From positions 1-7,391 of the forward strand of contig WTGE01000105.1 in the NCBI GenBank assembly GCA_011525445.1: a DNA stretch of 7,391 bases, written 5' to 3'. Each line of letters begins with the position of its first letter. Position 1 is the first letter of the stretch. The notes beneath the pieces were generated by a model, which searched no databases, was not told the origin of the DNA, and saw nothing but the letters and a program-made list of their open reading frames with translations. Below are positions 1 to 5,729 of the stretch, one piece after another. The translations under genes were made by a program, and so were the position numbers. The DNA is from Synechococcus sp. CO36386bin_37. GTDB taxonomy: Bacteria; Cyanobacteriota; Cyanobacteriia; PCC-6307; Cyanobiaceae.

Positions 1-105
1 GTTCACCATGAGTGGGACGGTTCAATCCGACGTCGTGCTTTCCAACCACCTAAACCGGACTCAGAACCCGAAAACCCAAATTCACAAGACTCCAATCCTC
101 CTTGA
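1..105 (+). CDS. C-terminal end of an unidentified protein (partial, cut by the left edge)
   Basis: Reading from base 1 in frame 1 gives 34 codons ending at a TGA at 103-105. The peptide begins VHHEWDGSIRRRAFQPP and continues into a hydrophilic Pro/Ser/Asn/Glu-rich tail ending in DSNPP. This looks like a real C-terminus: a short basic and aromatic segment followed by a disordered tail, on the same strand as the next gene and 92 bp upstream of it. I do not recognise the family, and too little is present to assign a function. The minus-strand reading frame across this region is the shadow of the radical SAM gene and is less credible. No hairpin with a T-run follows the stop, so read-through into the downstream gene is possible. 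Confidence 0.5.
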   Translation, partial: VHHEWDGSIRRRAFQPPKPDSEPENPNSQDSNPP

Positions 106-197
106 CCCTTTTTGGCACGATTCGACAGCCTCAGAAGGGATGAACAACTGAATTCCGTCAATGCTTTCTTCGATCCTGCAGGATGTAGCAGTGATGC

Positions 198-1859
198 ATG
201 GGCCTGCTGAACCGCGAAACACTCCTGTTTGAGCCTGCCGTCCCTGAGACCGGTGCAATGAAAGTGGTGCTTGCCTTCCCCAGCACTTACACCGTTGGCA
301 TTACCAGTCTGGGCTACCAACTCGTTTGGGCCTCCTTGGCGATGCGCTCCGACTTGGACGTGAGGCGGCTGTTCACCGATCAAGGAGATCCTCAACATCG
401 TCGTTGTGATCTGTTCGGTCTGTCCCTGAGCTGGGAACTGGATGGACCTGTTCTGCTGGATCTTCTCGAACAACAACGCATCCCCATCTGGAGCCATGAA
501 CGTGGCGAGCAAGATCCGATCGTGTTCGGTGGGGGCCCCGTTCTGACAGCCAACCCTGAACCACTCGCGCCATTTTTCGATGTGGTGCTTCTTGGCGATG
601 GCGAAGAGTTGCTGCCTTCCTTTATTGAGGCCCTTCAGTGCGTGAAAGGCGAAGCCCGAATCCATCGGCTTCAGTATCTTGCGCGGATCCCCGGTATTTA
701 TGTGCCTGAGCTCCATGCTCCGCAATTCAGCGCTGACGGGGACTTTCTTGGAATCACACCAAGAACTACCGATCTGCCCACACGTATCGCCAAGCAAACC
801 TGGAGAGGGAACAGTCTCAGCCACTCCACGGTGATCACTCCGGAGGCCGCATGGCCTGACATTCACATGGTGGAAGTGGTGCGCAGCTGCCCTGAGCTTT
901 GCCGCTTCTGCTTAGCGAGTTACCTCACCTTGCCCTTTCGAACGCCGTCACTGGATGAAGGCCTGATCCCTGCCGTTGAAGCAGGACTCAAAGCCACCCG
1001 TCGGCTTGGATTGCTTGGTGCTTCCGTGACCCAACATCCCCAGTTCAGCGATTTATTGCGATGGCTGGATCAAGATCAATTTGATGACTTGCGCGTCAGC
1101 GTGAGCTCCGTACGCGCAGCAACCGTCACGCCGGATCTGGCAAGAACCTTAAGTCGCCGTGGCAGCAAGTCGGTCACGATCGCCATTGAAAGCGGCAGTG
1201 AGCGAATGAGACGCGTCGTCAACAAAAAGCTCAGTCGGGAAGAAATCAACGCCGCAGCGCGTTATGCCAAGGAAGGTGGACTGAAAAAGCTCAAGCTCTA
1301 CGGCATGGTGGGACTGCCCACAGAGCAAGACGACGACATCGAAGCAACAGCTGACTTGCTCCTAGATCTCAAAAATCAAAACCCTGGTTTGCGTTTCACA
1401 TTGGGTGTGAGCACTTTTGTCCCCAAGGCTCAGACGCCGTTTCAATGGCAAGGGGTTCGACCGGAAGCCGACAAACGACTCAAACGACTGGCCAAACGGC
1501 TCAAACCAAAGGGGGTAGATCTGCGACCCGAAAGTTACGGATGGAGCGTCATTCAGGCGATGCTCTCTCGCAGTGATCGTCGACTTGCGCCAGTCATCGC
1601 AGCTGTGCGTGGTTCCCAGGAGAGCCTTGGAGGCTGGAAAAAGGCTTACCGCGCAGCACGATCAGAGGATTTGCCTCCCGCCTGCTCTGCTGGAGTGCGT
1701 TTGCCTCGCCCGCCAGCCTGGGAGGAGGTAGTGCATCACAACTGGGCAGAGAACACAATCCTTCCCTGGTCTCATCTTGATGGACCCTTGCCTCAAGACA
1801 CTCTTCTCAAGCATCAGCGCCAAGCGCTTGATCCTGAGGCGTCTCCTGATCCGGCCTGA
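198..1859 (+). CDS. B12-binding-domain-like radical SAM protein
   Basis: This encodes a 553-residue radical SAM enzyme; the substrate is unknown. Residues about 20-150 form a Rossmann-like domain of the type preceding the catalytic core in B12-binding radical SAM proteins (AFPSTYTVGITSLGY at 26-40; FGGGPVLTANPEPLAPFFD at 110-128; LLGDGEE at 131-137). I see no DxHxxG cobalamin-ligand motif, so cobalamin binding is doubtful. The core carries the 4Fe-4S motif CPELCRFC with Cys231, Cys235 and Cys238. Later core motifs include IAIESGSERMRR (328-339) and YGMVGLPTEQDDD (368-380). The C-terminal about 100 residues are not assigned. It resembles the TIGR03960-like family but seems to lack the DUF2344 extension of the long members. 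ATG 198 is the first start after an in-frame TGA at 192-194. No clear Shine-Dalgarno is present. The last 53 bp overlap the convergent ictB gene. Family confidence is high, function low. Confidence 0.88.
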   Translation: MGLLNRETLLFEPAVPETGAMKVVLAFPSTYTVGITSLGYQLVWASLAMRSDLDVRRLFTDQGDPQHRRCDLFGLSLSWELDGPVLLDLLEQQRIPIWSHERGEQDPIVFGGGPVLTANPEPLAPFFDVVLLGDGEELLPSFIEALQCVKGEARIHRLQYLARIPGIYVPELHAPQFSADGDFLGITPRTTDLPTRIAKQTWRGNSLSHSTVITPEAAWPDIHMVEVVRSCPELCRFCLASYLTLPFRTPSLDEGLIPAVEAGLKATRRLGLLGASVTQHPQFSDLLRWLDQDQFDDLRVSVSSVRAATVTPDLARTLSRRGSKSVTIAIESGSERMRRVVNKKLSREEINAAARYAKEGGLKKLKLYGMVGLPTEQDDDIEATADLLLDLKNQNPGLRFTLGVSTFVPKAQTPFQWQGVRPEADKRLKRLAKRLKPKGVDLRPESYGWSVIQAMLSRSDRRLAPVIAAVRGSQESLGGWKKAYRAARSEDLPPACSAGVRLPRPPAWEEVVHHNWAENTILPWSHLDGPLPQDTLLKHQRQALDPEASPDPA

Positions 1860-3111
1860 GCAAACAACGAAGTCCAGCCAACAAAATCCAACCGGCGATA
1901 TTCACGCGGCTGTCGAAAAAAGGCAGATCGGTGCCATGGAGCACCCCTAAGGTCAGAACGGCTGCCCACCAGGCGCGATCAAACAAATGGGATAACCCAC
2001 GACGCAAGGCCACGATCAAGAGTGCAAGCACCAACACGACCACAAGAACAGCCACTGGCAATCCATGGGAGATGGCAAGTTCCAGTGGAAGGTTATGGGC
2101 ATGGCCATGCCACTTCCCCGTGCGCAAGGGATAAATCACAGAAAAAGCCGCTGCACCCCAACCCAACCAGGGTCTCTCAGCAATCAACTGCACAGCCACG
2201 CCCCACTGACTCAGTCGCGTGGAAGCAAGCGCGCGCTCTCCAGCGTGCTGGCTGTCCGAAAGTCGGCCCCAGATCCCCTCAGGTACCACCGTTCGGGCTG
2301 GATCCTGAATCAGATGCGGTAAGCCTGGGATGGCGGACAAGACGATCAAACCAACGGCAACACCGAGCAGTGGGAGCAACCAAGGCCAGCTGGGCGGCCC
2401 CAACACAATGGGCAAAGACAACACCAGTGCGCCCCAGCCATTGCGCGACTCCGTCAGCAAAAGGGCTGTCACAAAAGTGGCGACTAACCCGAGGACCACG
2501 CCCCGCTTGTATTGGCCGAGACCAGGTTGAACCAGTGCAGCCAAAGCCAAAGGCCAAACCAGTGCCAACCAGGCAGCAGCAATATTGGCGTAATCAAACA
2601 GTCCGGATAGACGCCCCTCAGGTTCTCCACCAGGTGTCACGAACCAAATGATCAAACCTCCGAAGACCTGCCAAGGGCCCTGCCAGCCCCACCAGAGCTG
2701 ACCCAAACCGGTCAAAACAACCGGGACACTCCCAGCGATCAGCCACAAAGCGGAACGACGACGAGCTTCAGCGCTGTGAACGTAAGGCTGAAATCCCCAA
2801 AACCCCCAGAAAAAAGGCAACCAATTTCCCATACCCGCCCAGGCGAGTGCCCCGGAGTATGACCCCACACATCCGATCACCATGAACAGGGACGCCAACA
2901 GCAATGGCGCATTCCAAGGATCGCGCCAAAACGGACGCTGTTGTTTCCAACTCCCGATCAAAAGACAAGGGAATAACAGCAAGCTGGCCAACAGAGCGGA
3001 AGAGGGCAGTACAAACAAGCCCAACTGGAAGCATCGCCATGCCCATCGCGATGCCGACCTTGGACGAGCAGCATCAACTCGTCGAAGGATGCTGCCGAAG
3101 AACGAACTCAT
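1807..3111 (-). CDS. ictB: IctB-family membrane protein (O-antigen ligase/Wzy fold)
   Basis: This encodes a 434-residue polytopic inner-membrane protein with about 10-12 hydrophobic segments, the first near residues 27-53. Wzy/O-antigen-ligase-type motifs are visible: GRLSGLFDYANIAAAW (166-181), LTESRNGWGAL (219-229), an Arg-rich loop followed by a Pro-Trp-Leu-Gly-Trp-Gly stretch (about 299-319), and HAHNLPLEL (337-345). The HNL.LE pattern is typical of the family. IctB was named for a role in inorganic carbon accumulation in Synechococcus PCC 7942, but direct bicarbonate transport has not been clearly shown and a glycan-ligase role remains possible. The frame is open up to an ATG at 3156, but I place the start at the ATG at 3111-3109. 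That ATG overlaps the purU stop as ATGA, implying coupled translation downstream of purU; the earlier start would overlap purU by 49 bp. The 3' end overlaps the radical SAM gene by 53 bp. Confidence 0.88.
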   Translation of the reverse strand: MSSFFGSILRRVDAARPRSASRWAWRCFQLGLFVLPSSALLASLLLFPCLLIGSWKQQRPFWRDPWNAPLLLASLFMVIGCVGSYSGALAWAGMGNWLPFFWGFWGFQPYVHSAEARRRSALWLIAGSVPVVLTGLGQLWWGWQGPWQVFGGLIIWFVTPGGEPEGRLSGLFDYANIAAAWLALVWPLALAALVQPGLGQYKRGVVLGLVATFVTALLLTESRNGWGALVLSLPIVLGPPSWPWLLPLLGVAVGLIVLSAIPGLPHLIQDPARTVVPEGIWGRLSDSQHAGERALASTRLSQWGVAVQLIAERPWLGWGAAAFSVIYPLRTGKWHGHAHNLPLELAISHGLPVAVLVVVLVLALLIVALRRGLSHLFDRAWWAAVLTLGVLHGTDLPFFDSRVNIAGWILLAGLRCLLRPDQETPQDQALGADA

Positions 3112-3971
3112 GCGAAAACCGCGGTTCGCCCTCGATACACCATCACCTGTCGGCACAGATGCAATCGGAGAGCCCGCGACAAGGCCAAGCGCTCCATATC
3201 GCGACCCTTGCGAATCAAATCCTCCACCTCATCACGGTGGCTCACATGCAGCGTGGTCTGCTCAATGATCGGGCCATCATCCAAATCCTCAGTGACGTAA
3301 TGGGCTGTTGCACCAATCAGCTTGACACCTCGTTCCCAAGCGCGGTGGTAAGGCTGAGCCCCTTTAAAGGCGGGCAAAAACGAATGATGGATATTGATCA
3401 CCTGAGAAAAGCGTTCTAAAAAATCCCCACTTAAAACCTGCATGTATTTCGCTAACACAGCGAGCTCGATCTGATGGTCTTCGAGGTGCTGAAGAATTCG
3501 AGCTTCCGCATCAGGTTTCGTTGTCGGTGTGATGGGGACATGAACAAACTGCCCACCAACATCACGGCAGAGAGGTTCTAAATCGGGATGATTGGAGATC
3601 ACGAGTGCAATTTTCATCGGCAATTCTCCACTGCGTGAACGCCACAGCAAGTCCAACAGGCAGTGGCTCTGTTTGCTCACAAAAATCGCCACACGAGGCA
3701 ACTCATCTGAAAAATGAAGCTGCGCTTCTCCACCAAGCCGATCCGCCAGGGCACTCACCGCTTCCTTGATCGCATGGCGAGGCAGCCCAAAGCCCTCCAG
3801 ATCCCATTCGATACGACTTAAAAAAAGCCCCGCCCCTGAGTCGGTGTGGTGATCTGCATGACGAATGTTTCCACCGTTGGCCGCCACCCATCCGGCCAGC
3901 TCGCTCACCAGGGCTGGGCGATCAGGACAAATCAGTTGAAGGATGACCGTTGACCTGTTCACGCGATGCAT
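3108..3971 (-). CDS. purU: Formyltetrahydrofolate deformylase
   Basis: This 287-residue cytosolic enzyme hydrolyses 10-formyl-THF to formate and THF, balancing the one-carbon pool and supplying formate, for example to the PurT step of purine synthesis. An N-terminal ACT domain (about residues 8-85, with CPDRPALVSELAGWVA at 15-30) is followed by the formyltransferase-fold domain from about 93. Visible motifs are SNHPDL (126-131), INIHHSFLPAF (192-202) and a segment starting ATAHYVTEDLDDGP (221-234). By alignment with the PurN fold, Asn193, His195 and Asp231 match the catalytic Asn-His-Asp triad. Length fits the family (about 280-290). The start is well fixed: an in-frame TGA lies 15 bases upstream of ATG 3971. 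It is the first gene of a likely two-gene operon with ictB, whose ATG overlaps the purU TGA. It is transcribed divergently from psbQ, and I see no Shine-Dalgarno. Confidence 0.95.
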   Translation of the reverse strand: MHRVNRSTVILQLICPDRPALVSELAGWVAANGGNIRHADHHTDSGAGLFLSRIEWDLEGFGLPRHAIKEAVSALADRLGGEAQLHFSDELPRVAIFVSKQSHCLLDLLWRSRSGELPMKIALVISNHPDLEPLCRDVGGQFVHVPITPTTKPDAEARILQHLEDHQIELAVLAKYMQVLSGDFLERFSQVINIHHSFLPAFKGAQPYHRAWERGVKLIGATAHYVTEDLDDGPIIEQTTLHVSHRDEVEDLIRKGRDMERLALSRALRLHLCRQVMVYRGRTAVFA

Positions 3972-4072
3972 CCATTCACAAGGTCATTCTCTCTTGGCAG
4001 TCGGTGTCCGTCGATCGGAATAAGTCGGAACAACGCAGGTAAACTCTCGATCTCCACTTCTCTCTCGATCCC
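3972..4072. promoter_or_regulatory. Divergent purU/psbQ intergenic region, presumed to hold both promoters
   Basis: These 101 bp lie between two divergent start codons, so promoters for both the purU-ictB and psbQ transcripts should be here or just inside the genes. The best -10-like element for psbQ is TAAACT at 4040-4045, about 28 bases before the ATG, without a good -35. On the minus strand only weak candidates appear, such as TATTCC reading leftward near 4021. Neither start has a recognisable Shine-Dalgarno. The presence of promoters is inferred from geometry; the exact sites are guesses. Confidence 0.4.
4044..4070 (+). repeat. 9-bp direct repeat CTCTCGATC in the psbQ leader
   Basis: CTCTCGATC occurs at 4044-4052 and again at 4062-4070, an 18-bp period. 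The second copy ends two bases before the psbQ ATG. The pyrimidine-rich repeats sit where a 5' leader would be and could affect translation or bind a regulator, but chance is a fair explanation for 9 bp. Confidence 0.5.
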
Positions 4073-4531
4073 ATGCTGAGCGCCCTGCGTCGCATTGCAA
4101 CGTTTTGCCTCTGCGTGTGCCTCTGTATCAGCCTCGCCGCGTGCAGCGGTAACGGCAATGCCAAGCCTGCATCGATTAGCCCTGAAGACATGGCCGTCAT
4201 CCGCAGGCAAGCTGAAGGATTCACGCAAGCCCAAGAGCGTCTCCCCGATTTGGCAGCTCTCGTCAATCGTCGGGATTGGACTTTTACTCGCAACCTGATT
4301 CATGGACCGATGCAAGAGGTTGGACGCGAGATGCTGTACATCAACCAACGCCTCCTGCCCGGTGACCGCGCCGAAGCCAACCAACTGGCTTCAAAACTCA
4401 AAGAGGCTTTGGCTGATGTAGACGAAGCTGCCCGTCTCCAAGATGGAACCCGCATGCAAAAGGCATACACCTCCGTTGCCACTGGATTTGCCAACTATGC
4501 GCGCATGATTCCAACCGAAGCCCTGAGCTGA
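4073..4531 (+). CDS. psbQ: Photosystem II lipoprotein PsbQ (CyanoQ)
   Basis: This 152-residue precursor is the lumenal PsbQ-like extrinsic protein that associates with photosystem II near the oxygen-evolving side and helps stabilise it. The N-terminus is a lipoprotein signal peptide: MLSALRR, a hydrophobic core, then lipobox SLAAC with Cys24 as the predicted lipidated residue. The mature part is a helical bundle domain with the family pattern: ERLPDLAALVNRRDW (55-69), the adjoining TF and NLIHGPM segment, then Y.NQRLLPGD and a final helix. Length matches cyanobacterial PsbQ (about 150 residues). The signal peptide is odd in having cysteines at 12, 14, 16 and 18, produced by a 12-bp tandem duplication. 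The stop TGA (4529-4531) overlaps the probable CTG start of the FAD gene, so the two are probably co-transcribed. No Shine-Dalgarno precedes the ATG, and a later start would destroy the signal peptide. Confidence 0.9.
   Translation: MLSALRRIATFCLCVCLCISLAACSGNGNAKPASISPEDMAVIRRQAEGFTQAQERLPDLAALVNRRDWTFTRNLIHGPMQEVGREMLYINQRLLPGDRAEANQLASKLKEALADVDEAARLQDGTRMQKAYTSVATGFANYARMIPTEALS
4106..4129 (+). repeat. 12-bp imperfect tandem duplication in the psbQ signal peptide
   Basis: The codons TGC CTC TGC GTG (4106-4117) are followed directly by TGC CTC TGT ATC (4118-4129). They encode Cys-Leu-Cys-Val then Cys-Leu-Cys-Ile. The first eight bases, TGCCTCTG, are identical in both units and the period is an exact codon multiple. 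This is consistent with in-frame replication slippage that lengthened the hydrophobic core of the signal peptide. Confidence 0.7.
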
Positions 4532-5688
4532 CCATCTCAATTGCCGTCATCGGTGCTGGCGTAGTAGGCGCCAGCACGGCTTGGCAACTGGCCCGTCAAG
4601 GTCACGAGGTCACGTTGATCGACCCATCGTTAGATTCTCCGATCCAACGCGGCTGCAATCAAGACACCAGGCTGAACGGGTCGACAGCTTCTCTTGGCGT
4701 CTTGATGGGTAACGTGTTCCGCCGATCCAGCGGCAGAGCGTGGCGTTTGCGTCAACGCAGCATGGAGCTCTGGCCTGAATGGGTGGAAAAGCTCAACCAC
4801 CCCGACACGCCTCTGCGGCTCGACTCCCCTTTGGTCCAGCTGGCCTCCGGTCCTGAGGAGGCTGAACGCATGCAAAGCCTGGCTGAGCAACGCAGCGATC
4901 GAGGTCTTGAGTGGTTGACAACTTCGCTCACAGAATCCTCGCAATTGCCGTGGCCCAACCCTGGATATGGAGGATTGCGATCTCTTCACGACGGTCGTCT
5001 TGACCCAGTAGCACTTCAAAGAGCTCTCAGACGCAGCCTCCAGGAAACAGGAGCGTCTTTTATTCCCACGTGCGTGACAAAGCTTCACCGTCCACAAATG
5101 GATCGAAGCCCGCTTTGGTGCATTGAATTGGCGACAGGCCTAACGCTGCATTGTCATTTCGTAGTGGTCTGCACAGCATTAGCGACCGCTCAGTTGCTGG
5201 ATCCTCTTGGTCATGAACGCGGAATGGAAGCGGTTCTTGGCCAGGTTCTTGAACTAAGGGTGACCGAACACACTGCAACCCTGGATCAATGGCCAGCTGT
5301 GTTGGTTTGTTCCGGAATCAATCTCATCCGCCTCGGCAGCAACCGACTCTGGATGGGAGCAACTCTGGAACCAGGAGAGAAACCATGCAGCGAGGAAACA
5401 GCACTCATGCGCCGATTGGGTGGACTCGCACCAAGTTGGCTGCAAGAGGCGGAGGTTATCGATCGATGGCATGGACTGAGGGCCAGACCTAGTGGTCGTC
5501 CAGCTCCATTGCTGGAAATCCTGGAACCTGGGTTAATCCTTGCAAGCGGACATTATCGTAACGGGATTTTGCTCGCTCCTGGGACCGCTGACTGGGTGAG
5601 CCATCAAATTATGAACATAAGCAAAGATTCGGACCCAGACGACGCATCAAAAGACGATCTTTTGTCGTCCTCGACATCCGAGATGTAG
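4528..5688 (+). CDS. DAO-family FAD-dependent oxidoreductase, glycine oxidase (ThiO)-like; probable CTG start
   Basis: This is a probable flavoenzyme that oxidises an amine or amino acid; the substrate is not determined. From 4528 the frame gives 386 residues. An N-terminal dinucleotide-binding fold is clear: IAVIGAGVVGASTAW with Gly9, Gly11 and Gly14 of GxGxxG, ending in the acidic VTLID (Asp32). Near the C-terminus, GLRARPSGRPAP (from 316) and GHYRNGILLAPG (341-352) resemble the ThiO segments that carry the substrate-binding arginines; Arg318 and Arg344 are the candidates. The first ATG/GTG/TTG-type codon is TTG 4615, which would delete the nucleotide-binding motif. The frame is open back to a TGA at 4414 with no ATG, GTG or TTG in between. 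CTG 4528, overlapping the psbQ stop as CTGA, is therefore the best start. The last about 25 residues are a hydrophilic Asp/Ser-rich tail. ThiO function would fit thiamine synthesis, but other DAO activities are equally open. Confidence 0.85.
   Translation: MTISIAVIGAGVVGASTAWQLARQGHEVTLIDPSLDSPIQRGCNQDTRLNGSTASLGVLMGNVFRRSSGRAWRLRQRSMELWPEWVEKLNHPDTPLRLDSPLVQLASGPEEAERMQSLAEQRSDRGLEWLTTSLTESSQLPWPNPGYGGLRSLHDGRLDPVALQRALRRSLQETGASFIPTCVTKLHRPQMDRSPLWCIELATGLTLHCHFVVVCTALATAQLLDPLGHERGMEAVLGQVLELRVTEHTATLDQWPAVLVCSGINLIRLGSNRLWMGATLEPGEKPCSEETALMRRLGGLAPSWLQEAEVIDRWHGLRARPSGRPAPLLEILEPGLILASGHYRNGILLAPGTADWVSHQIMNISKDSDPDDASKDDLLSSSTSEM
5638..5669 (+). repeat. Interrupted inverted repeat near the 3' end of the FAD gene
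   Basis: GACGAC (5638-5643) pairs with GTCGTC (5664-5669), and inside it AAAAGA (5649-5654) pairs with TCTTTT (5658-5663) around a CGA loop. Five unpaired bases (5644-5648) form a bulge on one side. The hairpin lies within codons of the hydrophilic tail, about 20 bases before the stop. It could slow transcription or shield mRNA ends between the FAD gene and pstS. No T-run follows, so it is not a standard terminator. Confidence 0.45.
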
Positions 5689-5701
5689 AGATGTAGAGAT
5701 A
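5680..5701 (+). repeat. 8-bp tandem repeat GAGATGTA spanning the FAD gene stop codon
   Basis: GAGATGTA occurs at 5680-5687 and 5688-5695, followed by a partial third unit GAGATA (5696-5701). The TAG stop of the FAD oxidoreductase (5686-5688) lies at the junction of the first two units. The repeat occupies much of the 41-bp gap before the pstS ATG, so unit gain or loss would alter the C-terminus or the spacing upstream of pstS. Confidence 0.75.
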
Positions 5702-5729
5702 ACAGACAAGCAAATTGTTCATCGACCTC

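Noticed and set aside
173..184. 12-bp palindrome ATCCTGCAGGAT before the radical SAM start
   Set aside because: No loop and no T-run, so not a terminator; a single short palindrome without conservation data is not enough to call an operator.
3..866. Long minus-strand open frame (287 aa) opposite the radical SAM gene
   Set aside because: The opposite strand encodes a clear radical SAM protein; the minus-strand peptide has no recognisable domain and is a shadow frame.
2022..2651. Plus-strand open frame of 209 aa opposite ictB
   Set aside because: It is antisense to well-supported membrane segments and family motifs of IctB; its Pro/Gln/Arg-rich composition is typical of a shadow frame.
3112..3156. 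Upstream ATG giving a 449-residue IctB
   Set aside because: It would overlap purU by 49 bp and add a 15-residue hydrophilic leader; the ATGA overlap at 3108-3111 is the better start.
2882..3419. Overlapping plus-strand open frames of 128 and 171 aa across the ictB-purU junction
   Set aside because: They lie antisense to two recognised genes and show no domain or start signal.
4615..5688. FAD oxidoreductase starting at TTG 4615
   Set aside because: It would delete the GxGxxG dinucleotide-binding motif, which is intact in the same frame upstream.
5715..5729. TTG start for pstS adding five residues
   Set aside because: ATG 5730 gives a standard lipoprotein signal peptide beginning MRR; the extra acidic residue before the basic n-region is less natural.
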